Assembly: GCA_002317355.1 (NCBI GenBank)
Contig: DCJC01000022.1
Span: 75,174-96,555 of the forward strand
From: Prevotellaceae bacterium UBA1710
GTDB lineage: Bacteria; Bacteroidota; Bacteroidia; Bacteroidales; Bacteroidaceae
Reading direction: 5' to 3'
DNA: 21,382 nucleotides
A program made the position numbers and the translations under genes. Shown here piece by piece: positions 1-6,311 of this stretch. The notes under the pieces were generated by a model. That model was not told the DNA's origin. It did no database searches and worked only from the letters and a program-made list of their open reading frames with translations. Positions within the stretch are counted from its first letter, which is position 1. Each line of letters opens with the position of its first letter.

Positions 1-596
1 AGGGTCTTGCTGATGGTTACTTCGTTCTCCCTTACACAATCCAGAACTATCTCGCAGACCAGTCAATCTGGCCACGTCTTTCTACCGACATGCCTGAGTT
101 CGCTGAGGCAGAGAAGGCAGTTGACGCTGAGTTGGATCGTCTCCTCAATATCAAGGGTAAGCGCTCTGTAGATTCTATCCACAAGGAGCTCGGTCATATC
201 CTTTGGGAGCACGTAGGTATGGGTCGTACTAAGGAAGGTCTTGAGGAAGGTCTTAAGCTTATGAAGGCACTTCGTCAGGAGTTCAACACTAACCTCTTCG
301 TTCCTGGAACTAAGGAAGGTCTCAATGTAGAGCTTGACAAGGCTGTTCACCTCCGTGACTTCATCCTTATGGGTGAGCTCATCGCTAACGACGCTCTCCA
401 TCGTGAGGAGTCTTGCGGTGGTCACTTCCGTGAGGAGCACCAGACAGAGGAAGGTGAGGCTAAGCGCGACGACGAGAACTTCTTCTACGTAGGTGCTTGG
501 GAGTACCAGGGCAATGATGACACTACCCCAGTACTTAACAAGGAGCCTCTTGAGTATGAGATAATCAAGGTACAAACACGTAATTACAAGAACTAA
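1..596 (+). CDS. sdhA: Succinate dehydrogenase/fumarate reductase flavoprotein subunit, C-terminal part
   Basis: This is the C-terminal part of the FAD-carrying subunit that interconverts succinate and fumarate at the inner face of the membrane. The reading frame is open from base 3 (G-L-A-D-G-Y-F-V-L-P-Y) and closes with TAA at 594-596, leaving about 197 residues of a protein that is usually around 640-660 residues long. The segment REESCGGHFREEHQ corresponds to the conserved R-x-E-S-R-G-A-H-x-R region of the family, which contacts substrate and FAD. The ATG at 90 is internal and is not the start. The gene for the iron-sulfur subunit begins two bases after the stop, so the two are co-transcribed; the membrane cytochrome gene is expected upstream, outside the window. 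Codon use is strongly biased, as expected for a highly expressed anaerobic respiration gene. The direction of the reaction (fumarate reduction is typical in Bacteroidales) cannot be read from the sequence. Confidence 0.93.
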   Translation, partial: GLADGYFVLPYTIQNYLADQSIWPRLSTDMPEFAEAEKAVDAELDRLLNIKGKRSVDSIHKELGHILWEHVGMGRTKEGLEEGLKLMKALRQEFNTNLFVPGTKEGLNVELDKAVHLRDFILMGELIANDALHREESCGGHFREEHQTEEGEAKRDDENFFYVGAWEYQGNDDTTPVLNKEPLEYEIIKVQTRNYKN

Positions 597-598
597 AA

Positions 599-1354
599 AT
601 GGCTAATATATCATTCACAATTAGATACTGGAAGCAGAATGGTCCTAAGGATAAGGGTCATTTCGACGAGCGCGAGATGAAGAACATCCCTGATGATACT
701 TCATTCCTCGAAATGCTCGATATGCTCAATGAGCAGTTGATTAACGAGGGCGGTGAGCCTTTCGTATTCGACCATGACTGCCGCGAGGGTATCTGCGGTA
801 TGTGCTCACTCTATATTAACGGTACTCCACACGGTAAGACTGAGAGTGGTGCTACTACTTGTCAGCTCTACATGCGTCGTTTCAAGGATGGTGACACAAT
901 CACTGTAGAGCCTTGGCGTTCAGCTGGTTTCCCTGTTATCAAGGACTGTATGGTTGACCGTTCAGCATTCGATAAGATCATCGCTGCTGGTGGTTACAAC
1001 ACTATCCGTACAGGTCAGGCTCAGGATGCTAACGCTATCCTCATCCCTAAGCAGAATGCTGACGAGGCTATGGACTGCGCTACATGTATCGGTTGCGGTG
1101 CTTGCGTAGCAGCTTGTAAGAACGGTTCTGCTATGCTCTTCCTCTCTTCTAAGGTATCACAGCTTGCTCTTCTCCCACAGGGTCGTCCTGAGGCTGCAAA
1201 GCGTGCTAAGGCTATGATCGCTAAGATGGATGAGCTCGGCTTCGGTAACTGTACTAACACACGTGCTTGTGAGGCTGTATGTCCAAAGAACGAGTCTATC
1301 GCTAACATTGCTCGCCTTAACCGTGAGTATATCAAGGCTAAGCTCGCTGACTAA
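599..1354 (+). CDS. sdhB: Succinate dehydrogenase/fumarate reductase iron-sulfur subunit
   Basis: The 251-residue protein passes electrons between the flavoprotein and the membrane quinone site. An N-terminal plant-ferredoxin-type domain carries C-R-E-G-I-C-G-M-C (near residues 61-69) and a further Cys in T-T-C (near 87), the ligands of a [2Fe-2S] cluster. The C-terminal domain has C-A-T-C-I-G-C-G-A-C-V-A-A-C near residues 160-173 and a later C-x-N-x-R-A-C-x-x-V-C-P, which together bind the [4Fe-4S] and [3Fe-4S] clusters. Length and motif order match the Bacteroidetes members of the family. The ATG at 599 lies two bases after the flavoprotein stop, so translation is probably coupled. A strong hairpin with a T-rich tail follows 30 bases after the stop and ends the operon. 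Confidence 0.96.
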   Translation: MANISFTIRYWKQNGPKDKGHFDEREMKNIPDDTSFLEMLDMLNEQLINEGGEPFVFDHDCREGICGMCSLYINGTPHGKTESGATTCQLYMRRFKDGDTITVEPWRSAGFPVIKDCMVDRSAFDKIIAAGGYNTIRTGQAQDANAILIPKQNADEAMDCATCIGCGACVAACKNGSAMLFLSSKVSQLALLPQGRPEAAKRAKAMIAKMDELGFGNCTNTRACEAVCPKNESIANIARLNREYIKAKLAD

Positions 1355-1383
1355 TATTTAGTATATTTCAGTCAATAAATATG

Positions 1384-1422
1384 GGAACTGATGGCAATTT
1401 TGCTGTCAGTTCCTTGTTTTTT
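1384..1422 (+). terminator. Intrinsic terminator of the sdhAB operon
   Basis: A 13-bp stem (arms 1384-1396 and 1401-1413, eight perfect outer pairs followed by two G-U wobble pairs) closes an ATTT loop and is followed by a T-rich run, TTGTTTTTT. It lies 30 bases downstream of the sdhB stop codon. Confidence 0.85.
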
Positions 1423-1442
1423 GTATAAAATTGCACATTTTA

Positions 1443-1474
1443 TTTGGAGGAAAGCAAAAGTTTTTCTATATTTG
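1443..1474 (+). promoter_or_regulatory. Bacteroidetes-type promoter for the STAS/ATPase pair
   Basis: TTTG at 1443-1446 and TATATTTG at 1467-1474 are separated by 20 bases and match the Bacteroidetes sigma-ABfr consensus TTTG-N19-21-TAnnTTTG. The predicted transcript would start near 1478 and give a leader of about 45 nt before the ATG at 1525. Confidence 0.8.
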
Positions 1475-1524
1475 CACTCAGTATTTATAACGACAGTAAT
1501 AACTGAACAATAATCATTTTAGCT

Positions 1525-1830
1525 ATGAAACTAACTATTGAAAAGAATGATACCACTGTTATCGGTATCCTTGAAGGTCGTCTTGACACGGCAGCTTCCA
1601 CACAGTTTGCTATAGATATGGAAGAACTCATGGAAAATGCAGATAAGCATATTGTGCTCAACTGTGAGAAGATGGAATTTATTTCTTCTTCTGGTCTCCG
1701 TCTCTTCCTCTCTCTACGTAAAAAGACTATATCAAAGGGTGGTGACGTTACCATCAAGAGTGCAATTCCTGATGTTAAGCAGGTATTTGCCATAACAGGC
1801 TTCACAGCTTTGTTCAAGTTTGAAGACTAA
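1525..1830 (+). CDS. STAS-domain anti-sigma-factor antagonist
   Basis: This 101-residue protein is a single STAS domain of the SpoIIAA/RsbV type. The signature I-S-S-S-G-L-R lies at residues 53-59; by analogy with SpoIIAA, Ser56 just before Gly-Leu is the likely phosphorylation site. In known systems the unphosphorylated form binds the partner kinase and frees that kinase's target. The next gene on the same strand, 48 bases downstream, encodes an RsbW-like ATPase, the expected partner. No sigma factor or PP2C phosphatase gene lies nearby, so the output is unknown. Length and the complete domain leave little doubt about the family; the cellular process controlled is not deducible here. Confidence 0.9.
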   Translation: MKLTIEKNDTTVIGILEGRLDTAASTQFAIDMEELMENADKHIVLNCEKMEFISSSGLRLFLSLRKKTISKGGDVTIKSAIPDVKQVFAITGFTALFKFED

Positions 1831-1878
1831 TCTTCCCCCTATCGTACTCGTACCTCTACGATATAATTCCTGAGAGTT

Positions 1879-2286
1879 ATGCAGTTACTCTTAAAGAACG
1901 ATATCTCGCAAGTAGCATTACTGCCTGATTTCATCGATCAGGTATGTGATAGCTATTCCATTGATCCTACCCTCAATTTCCAGTTGAATCTGGTGCTTGA
2001 GGAGGCTGTGGTCAATGTCATTGACTATGCCTATCCAGAAGGTGGAGAACATACTTTCTCGCTTGATGTTGACAAGACTGCAGATATGCTTATATTCACT
2101 TTAAAGGATGATGGATTACCATTCAATCCATTAGAACAAGCACCAGAGGTTGATATCACCCTTGATGCAGAAGACCGAGCTATCGGTGGATTGGGAATAT
2201 TCCTTGTCCAGCAAATGATGGACGATGTGGAATACCAACGTACTCCGGAAGGTGAGAATGTATTGGTTATGAAGAAAAAAGCATAA
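1879..2286 (+). CDS. RsbW-like serine kinase/anti-sigma ATPase (HATPase_c_2)
   Basis: The 135-residue protein has the GHKL ATP-binding fold used by anti-sigma kinases such as RsbW and SpoIIAB. The N box is seen as L-E-E-A-V-V-N-V-I-D-Y-A-Y (residues about 40-52), the G1 box as K-D-D-G-L-P-F-N-P (about 76-84) and the G2 box as G-G-L-G-I-F-L-V (about 103-110). There is no sensor or dimerisation domain, so it is not a two-component histidine kinase. It likely phosphorylates the STAS protein encoded just upstream and is released or sequestered in a partner-switching cycle. The gene is probably co-transcribed with the STAS gene from the promoter at 1443-1474 and ends at the hairpin at 2290-2340. 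Its target (sigma factor or other effector) is not in the window. Confidence 0.88.
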   Translation: MQLLLKNDISQVALLPDFIDQVCDSYSIDPTLNFQLNLVLEEAVVNVIDYAYPEGGEHTFSLDVDKTADMLIFTLKDDGLPFNPLEQAPEVDITLDAEDRAIGGLGIFLVQQMMDDVEYQRTPEGENVLVMKKKA

Positions 2287-2340
2287 AAAATGCCGCTTAT
2301 GGAATCTTTCAAGTGAAAGTCATAAGCGGCATTTATTTTG
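2285..2340. terminator. Bidirectional terminator between convergent genes
   Basis: A 12-bp perfect stem (arms 2290-2301 and 2321-2332, core TGCCGCTTATG) has a second small hairpin inside it (CTTTC 2306-2310 with GAAAG 2315-2319). The + side is followed by TTTATTTT; the - side is followed by the complement of the A run at 2285-2290. It fits as a shared terminator for the ATPase gene (+) and the hydratase gene (-). Confidence 0.85.
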
Positions 2341-2354
2341 TATTTAAAGGTTGT

Positions 2355-2822
2355 TTATGCCTCGAAATAGTAAATAAAGATAGCCACACCCTCAAGTGCC
2401 TTCTTGCCTGTCTCCTTAATGTTCATAGTGAACTTAACCTCAGTCTTAACAGCACCACGAAGGTTCTGGATGCTCTGAAGCTTTGTTGTGAGGTTAAGGC
2501 TCTGACCAGAAAGAACTGGCTGACCGAACTTCATCTTGTCGATACCGTAGTTTACGAGCATCTTCACGTTTCTTACGTCAACAATCTGATCCCAAAGGTA
2601 AGGGAGAACAGAAAGTGTGAGATAACCGTGAGCGATAGTAGTACCAAACTGGCTTTCAGTCTTTGCACGCTCTGTATCGATATGAATCCACTGATGGTCG
2701 AGAGTAGCGTCAGCAAAGAGGTTGATACGCTCCTGAGTCAATTCTACATAATCTGATGTACCGAGAGTCTGTCCCTCAAATGAAGCGAACTCCTCATAAT
2801 TGTTGATAATAAGCTTTTCCAT
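2355..2822 (-). CDS. MaoC-like (R)-specific enoyl-CoA hydratase family protein
   Basis: This 155-residue protein is a single hotdog-fold domain of the MaoC/NodN family. Residues 30-68 carry the family core: F-A-D-A-T-x-D-H-Q-W-I-H-x-D followed by F-G-T-T-I-A-H-G-Y-L-T-L. Asp42 and His47 are placed like the catalytic Asp/His pair (D-x4-H) of PhaJ-type enoyl-CoA hydratases. The substrate cannot be named; members act on enoyl-CoA thioesters in fatty acid or related metabolism and are cytoplasmic. The gene lies 67 bases downstream of the small Cys-rich protein gene on the same strand, with a heptameric repeat array in the gap. No separate promoter is visible, so it is probably transcribed from the promoter at 3170-3200. 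Confidence 0.88.
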   Translation of the reverse strand: MEKLIINNYEEFASFEGQTLGTSDYVELTQERINLFADATLDHQWIHIDTERAKTESQFGTTIAHGYLTLSVLPYLWDQIVDVRNVKMLVNYGIDKMKFGQPVLSGQSLNLTTKLQSIQNLRGAVKTEVKFTMNIKETGKKALEGVAIFIYYFEA

Positions 2823-2830
2823 TTTTTGTC

Positions 2831-2885
2831 TTTATACTTTTTACTTTACTCTTTATACTTTACACTTTACACTTATACTTTACAC
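2831..2885. repeat. Degenerate 7-bp tandem array (TTTACAC-like)
   Basis: Eight units in a row (TTTATAC, TTTTTAC, TTTACTC, TTTATAC, TTTACAC, TTTACAC, a 6-base TTATAC, TTTACAC) fill the gap between the Cys-rich protein gene and the hydratase gene. Related heptamers (GAGTGAA/TTCACTC) occur at 5652-5678 and 5774-5801. Confidence 0.75.
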
Positions 2886-2889
2886 TAAA

Positions 2890-3126
2890 CTACTGCTGCT
2901 TTGTTGCACCAGTCTGAGCGTCAGTTTTCTTGCTGTTGGAATCTTTATTTCCCTTTTTAGAGTGGTTTTTACCCTTACTCTTCTTGTCCTTACAGCACTG
3001 CTTGTTTTCCTTACAGCAATCCTTCTGCTCAACGCAGCACTGTTTCTTCTCAGTGCCTTTTTTGTTCTGAGCACTAATTGTCATGGTCATCATTGCCATG
3101 AGGGCGAGAACTAATATCTTTTTCAT
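2890..3126 (-). CDS. Small secreted Lys/Cys-rich protein with three CC pairs
   Basis: The 78-residue protein starts with a clear signal peptide (hydrophobic residues about 4-18, likely cleavage after A19 in ISA-Q). The mature part is very rich in Lys and contains Cys pairs at 30/31, 37/38 and 44/45, exactly seven residues apart, in Q-C-C-V-E-Q-K-D-C-C-K-E-N-K-Q-C-C. The C-terminal third is a low-complexity K/S/N/Q/T tail without cysteine. I do not recognise a named family. Regular Cys pairs in a short exported protein suggest metal or haem binding or disulfide chemistry, which is an inference. The gene is divergent from the iron transporter feoAB across a shared regulatory region and is probably co-transcribed with the downstream hydratase gene. 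Confidence 0.72.
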   Translation of the reverse strand: MKKILVLALMAMMTMTISAQNKKGTEKKQCCVEQKDCCKENKQCCKDKKSKGKNHSKKGNKDSNSKKTDAQTGATKQQ

Positions 3127-3169
3127 TATGAAAATTTGTTATTGATTTGTCTTAAATAGATTTCAGTTG

Positions 3170-3200
3170 CAAAAATACTAATAAAACATTGAATGGCAAA
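3170..3200 (-). promoter_or_regulatory. Promoter for the Cys-rich protein/hydratase transcript
   Basis: On the - strand the -7 box TATTTTTG (3177-3170) and the -33 box TTTG (3200-3197) are separated by 19 bases, matching the Bacteroidetes consensus. The transcript would start near 3166, about 40 nt before the start codon at 3126. Confidence 0.78.
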
Positions 3201-3201
3201 G

Positions 3202-3215
3202 ATTAAGCACTTAAT
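3202..3215. promoter_or_regulatory. Dyad next to the -33 box (possible operator)
   Basis: ATTAAGCACTTAAT is a perfect 6-bp dyad with a 2-bp centre. It sits just upstream of the -33 box of the leftward promoter. A second small palindrome, ATCATGAT at 3269-3276, lies just upstream of the feoAB -33 box. Neither matches the E. coli Fur consensus. The operator role is a guess from position. Confidence 0.3.
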
Positions 3216-3281
3216 TTTTTACTTTTTATCATCATTTGTAGGTAATTTTCCCGTCTTTTCATCTAAATATCATGATTGTAT

Positions 3282-3312
3282 GTTGAAATAAGACAGGAAT
3301 TTAGTAATTTTG
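3282..3312 (+). promoter_or_regulatory. feoAB promoter, possibly giving a leaderless mRNA
   Basis: GTTG at 3282-3285 and TAATTTTG at 3305-3312 are separated by 19 bases, one mismatch from the Bacteroidetes consensus. Transcription would start about four bases after the -7 box, near 3316, while the only start codon compatible with an intact FeoA domain is the ATG at 3319. Confidence 0.75.
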
Positions 3313-3318
3313 CATTCG

Positions 3319-5649
3319 ATGACACTAAAAGAACTTAACATAGGACAATCAGCAACCGTTACTACAGTAGGTGGTGACGGCTCTCTTCGTCAGCATTTCC
3401 TCGATATGGGACTTATCCCTGGAGCTGTGGTGACGTTAAAGAAGTATGCCCCAATGGGCGATCCAATGCAGCTCACTATCCATGGATATGAGCTCACTCT
3501 TCGTTTGGCTGATGCAGAGAAGATAGGCATTGACCTTGAAGTTCCTGCGGAGGAAGAGGTTAAAGAAGAGCGTTTCGTCTCTGGTCATCACCCAGGTATC
3601 GGTGAGCCTGGTATCTATCATGATTCCACCCATGCTCGTCCTCTTCCCGAGAATGAGAAACTCACATTCGCTCTTGCTGGTAATCAGAATTGTGGTAAGA
3701 CAACTCTCTTCAACCAGCTCACAGGTGCCAATCAGCATGTAGGCAACTTCCCAGGCGTAACTGTTGACCGTAAGTCTGGGTCTATCCGAGGACAGAAAAA
3801 CACCGAAGTCACCGACCTTCCAGGCATCTATTCACTTTCTCCTTATACCAGTGAGGAAGTTGTGAGTCGAAAGTTTATTCTTGAGGAAAAACCAAAGTGC
3901 ATAATCAATATTGTTGACTCTACCAACATTGAACGAAACCTGTATCTCTCTATGCAGCTCATGGAACTCGGTATTCCGATGGTTCTTGCCCTCAATATGA
4001 TGGATGAACTTGAAGGAAACGGTGGCGCTATTCATGTCAATGAGATGGAGTCTAAGCTTGGTTTGCCTGTTGTACCGATTTCTGCAGCTAAGGGCGATGG
4101 TATTTCCGAACTTGTAGATCATGCCATGCATATCTGTAAATATCAGGAGGTGCCAGCTATTCAGGATTTCTGCTCACCAGAAGATCATGGAGGAGCTGTC
4201 CACCGCTCATTGCATGCTATCATGCACTTGATAGAAGATCATGCCAAGCGTGCGGATATTCCTATTCGTTTTGCTACTTCCAAGCTCGTTGAAGGCGATT
4301 CACTCGTCATAGAGGCACTCAAACTATCGCAGAATGAGCGTGAGACCATTGAGCATATCCTTTGTCAGATGGAAGAAGAACGAGGACTTGACCGTGCCGC
4401 TGCTATGGCAGATATGCGTTTCTCGTTTATTCAGAATCTTTGTAAGAAAGCTGTCAAGCACCCTCGAAAGAGTAAGGAACATTTCCGTTCGGAGAAGATA
4501 GATGCTATCCTCACGGGTAAATATACCGCTATTCCCGCATTTTTAGGCATTATGGTGGCAATTTTCTGGCTTACCTTTGATGTTATAGGCGGAAACCTTC
4601 AAGAGGCGTTAGAAAGCGGAATAGAGTGGTTCACCCAGATTTCAGAAAACGCGATGAAATCGTGGGAAGTGAATGATATTGTCCGTTCACTCATAATCGA
4701 TGGAATCTATGCAGGTGTAGGAGGAGTGGCAAGTTTTGTGCCTATCATCGCCACATTGTTCTTCTTCCTCTCCATGCTCGAGGATTCTGGTTATATGGCG
4801 CGAATAGCCTTTGTAATGGACCGTCCGCTTAGAAAACTTGGTCTTTCTGGCCGTTCCATCGTACCTTTGCTTATTGGTTTCGGTTGTTCTGTGCCATCGG
4901 TGATGTCGAGCAGAACTCTTCCATCCATGCGAGATAGAAAGCTCACCGTGATGCTGACTCCATTCATGTCATGTACGGCAAAACTCCCAATCTATGCTTT
5001 CTTCTGTGCTGCTTTCTTCCCAGATAATGCTGCTTTGGTGATGGTTGGCTTGTATCTCCTCGGTATTTTCGTCGGAATCATCGTGGCACTCATCCTCAAG
5101 AAGACATTCTATAGAGGTAATCCAGTACCTTTCGTTATGGAGTTGCCAAACTACCGAATGCCTTCTGGTCGCTCTACCCTCATGCTCCTTTGGGAGAAGA
5201 GCAGAGACTTCCTCCAGCGTGCCTTTACCGTTATCTTCATGGCAACTATCGTTATCTGGTTTCTCCAGACCTTCGGTTTCCACCTTCAGCAGGTAGAGAA
5301 TGCCGATGACAGCATCCTTGGCGTAATTGCTAATTTCGTATCACCTGTCTTTGCTCCATTAGGATTTGGCGATTGGCGCGTGTGTACAGCGCTTGTAGGC
5401 GGTTTTATGGCAAAGGAAAGTGTAGTTAGTACTCTTACCGTACTTTTCGGCGCAGGAACGGCTATAAACAGCATTTTATCGGTTTCATCGGCTGCATCAC
5501 TACTTGTATTCTGCCTTCTCTATACTCCTTGCGTTGCTGCAATAGCCTCAATACGTAGGGAGATCGGGCAGAAATATGCTGTTGCCGTTGTCGTTGGACA
5601 ATGTGCTATTGCCTATGTCGTTGCGCTACTTGCATATTGGATATTTTAA
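3319..5649 (+). CDS. feoB: Fused FeoA-FeoB ferrous iron transporter
   Basis: The 776-residue protein imports Fe(II) across the inner membrane. Residues 1 to about 75 are a FeoA (SH3-like) domain (M-G-L-I-P-G and a C-terminal beta region). After an acidic linker comes the FeoB G domain with all five motifs: G1 GNQNCGKT (121-128), G2 in NFPGVT (143-148), G3 DLPG (166-169), G4 NMMD (226-229) and G5 SAA (255-257). A helical region and a polytopic membrane domain follow, including the gate-like G-V-G-G-V-x-S-F-V-P segment and the conserved G-C-S-V-P-S-V-M-S-S-R. The TTG at 3310 would add only three residues and overlaps the promoter, so ATG 3319 is preferred. A Cys-rich membrane peptide gene follows and completes the operon. 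FeoA fusion to FeoB is common in Bacteroidetes. Confidence 0.96.
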   Translation: MTLKELNIGQSATVTTVGGDGSLRQHFLDMGLIPGAVVTLKKYAPMGDPMQLTIHGYELTLRLADAEKIGIDLEVPAEEEVKEERFVSGHHPGIGEPGIYHDSTHARPLPENEKLTFALAGNQNCGKTTLFNQLTGANQHVGNFPGVTVDRKSGSIRGQKNTEVTDLPGIYSLSPYTSEEVVSRKFILEEKPKCIINIVDSTNIERNLYLSMQLMELGIPMVLALNMMDELEGNGGAIHVNEMESKLGLPVVPISAAKGDGISELVDHAMHICKYQEVPAIQDFCSPEDHGGAVHRSLHAIMHLIEDHAKRADIPIRFATSKLVEGDSLVIEALKLSQNERETIEHILCQMEEERGLDRAAAMADMRFSFIQNLCKKAVKHPRKSKEHFRSEKIDAILTGKYTAIPAFLGIMVAIFWLTFDVIGGNLQEALESGIEWFTQISENAMKSWEVNDIVRSLIIDGIYAGVGGVASFVPIIATLFFFLSMLEDSGYMARIAFVMDRPLRKLGLSGRSIVPLLIGFGCSVPSVMSSRTLPSMRDRKLTVMLTPFMSCTAKLPIYAFFCAAFFPDNAALVMVGLYLLGIFVGIIVALILKKTFYRGNPVPFVMELPNYRMPSGRSTLMLLWEKSRDFLQRAFTVIFMATIVIWFLQTFGFHLQQVENADDSILGVIANFVSPVFAPLGFGDWRVCTALVGGFMAKESVVSTLTVLFGAGTAINSILSVSSAASLLVFCLLYTPCVAAIASIRREIGQKYAVAVVVGQCAIAYVVALLAYWIF

Positions 5650-5651
5650 AC

Positions 5652-5801
5652 GAAGAGTGAAGAGTGTAGAGTGAAGAATTTGAATTACTGGCCCCACCCC
5701 AACCCTCCCGGGGGGAGGGAGTGCTAACCGCAGTAAATTGTTTGTCATCAGCTAAAAATACATACTTTAATTCTTCACTCTTCACTTTTCACTTTTCACT
5801 C
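5652..5801. repeat. Fold-back repeat with heptameric arms between feoAB and its small partner
   Basis: The arms are built from 7-mers: GAGTGAA-type units at 5655-5678 and TTCACTC-type units at 5774-5801. GAGTGAAGAATT at 5669-5680 is a perfect inverted match to 5769-5780. The 88-base interior contains a copy of the GC-rich GCCCCACCCC repeat (5691-5721). In the feo mRNA this would fold into one long hairpin between the two coding regions. Confidence 0.7.
5691..5721 (+). repeat. Single arm of the GCCCCACCCC repeat family
   Basis: This 31-base block is nearly identical to each 31-base end of the element at 9730-9847, differing by only a few positions. It carries its own palindrome (CCCTCCC with GGGAGGG). 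Here only one arm is present, 41 bases after the feoAB stop. Confidence 0.75.
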
Positions 5802-5807
5802 AAAAAA

Positions 5808-5975
5808 ATGAACCTCATCAGCATCATACTCCTTTCTCTCGTCCTCTTGGCGTTTGTCATGGTTGCGATATCTTATTTTCGTGGAAACCATGGCAAGAAG
5901 AGTTGTTGCAATATAGGCGATGGAAGCGGCAAAAAATGTGGGTGTGAAGGTTGTACTGGTTGTGGTTTACGTTAG
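5808..5975 (+). CDS. FeoB-associated Cys-rich membrane protein
   Basis: The 55-residue peptide has one N-terminal transmembrane helix (about residues 3-23, M-N-L-I-S-I-I-L-L-S...), a short basic stretch, then a cytoplasm- or periplasm-facing tail with six cysteines at 33, 34, 44, 46, 49 and 52 in C-C and C-G-C-E-G-C-T-G-C patterns. This matches the small FeoB-associated Cys-rich membrane proteins encoded right after feoB in many Bacteroidetes and Firmicutes, thought to play a FeoC-like accessory role; the mechanism is not established. The ATG at 5808 follows an A7 run; the longer frame from 5721 runs through repeat DNA and is not credible as protein. The gene is 158 bases after feoAB with a fold-back repeat between them. 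Confidence 0.88.
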   Translation: MNLISIILLSLVLLAFVMVAISYFRGNHGKKSCCNIGDGSGKKCGCEGCTGCGLR

Positions 5976-5984
5976 TAACGTGAG

Positions 5985-6003
5985 TTCGACAAGTTTTGTC
6001 GAA
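5985..6003. other. Short perfect hairpin after the feo operon
   Basis: TTCGACAA and TTGTCGAA are separated by GTT, ten bases past the stop codon. There is no T run, so it is not a standard terminator; it may stabilise the 3' end or bind a protein. Confidence 0.4.
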
Positions 6004-6044
6004 GACATACCGTGTGGAGGTTATTTGTTAGTCGCTTGATTGAT

Positions 6045-6243
6045 GAGCCCCGAAGAGGGCGACACCTAAAAGGGCGGTGCGTTAGCGCCGTTATTGTAGA
6101 TTTAATAGGAGGTATGAGCGCTGAAAGTGCGACACCTATTGTATCAGTTTTTAGATGTCGCACCTACGGCGCTCACTAATCAAATATTCATTATTGACAG
6201 CCCTCACGGACTGCCCTTTTAGGTGTCGCCCGCTTCGGGGCTC
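6045..6243. repeat. Nested REP-like inverted repeat element
   Basis: Two 31-base outer arms (6045-6075 and 6213-6243) are inverted copies with one mismatch; they share GAGCCCCGAAG and GCGACACCT. Inside lie two 23-base arms (6115-6137 and 6153-6175), also inverted, with four mismatches, sharing GAGCGC and GTGCGACA. Outer and inner arms resemble each other, so the 199-bp stretch holds four copies of one GAGC...GCGACAYCT unit arranged as two nested hairpins. No transposase gene and no credible ORF is present. It fills most of the gap between the convergent feo operon and the outer-membrane protein gene. Confidence 0.8.
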
Positions 6244-6276
6244 GCGCATCACAAAACCCTTGTTTTGCTGAATGCC

Positions 6277-6308
6277 AAATATATGAGATTCATAGAGCTC
6301 ATATTTTT
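6277..6308. terminator. Weak hairpin terminator candidate
   Basis: ATATGAG (6281-6287) and CTCATAT (6298-6304) form a 7-bp stem with a 10-base loop, followed on the + strand by TTTTTATA. It could end rightward feo transcription, and less convincingly leftward transcription from the barrel protein gene. A second small hairpin, CAAAAC-CCTT-GTTTTG, lies at 6252-6267. Confidence 0.4.
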
Positions 6309-6311
6309 ATA

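Noticed and set aside
2313..2756. 147-codon + strand frame opposite the MaoC-like gene
   Set aside because: The - strand frame carries an intact family signature; the + frame is its shadow and starts in the terminator.
5721..5807. N-terminal extension of the small FeoB-associated protein
   Set aside because: The extension is translated repeat DNA; the transmembrane helix begins right after the ATG at 5808.
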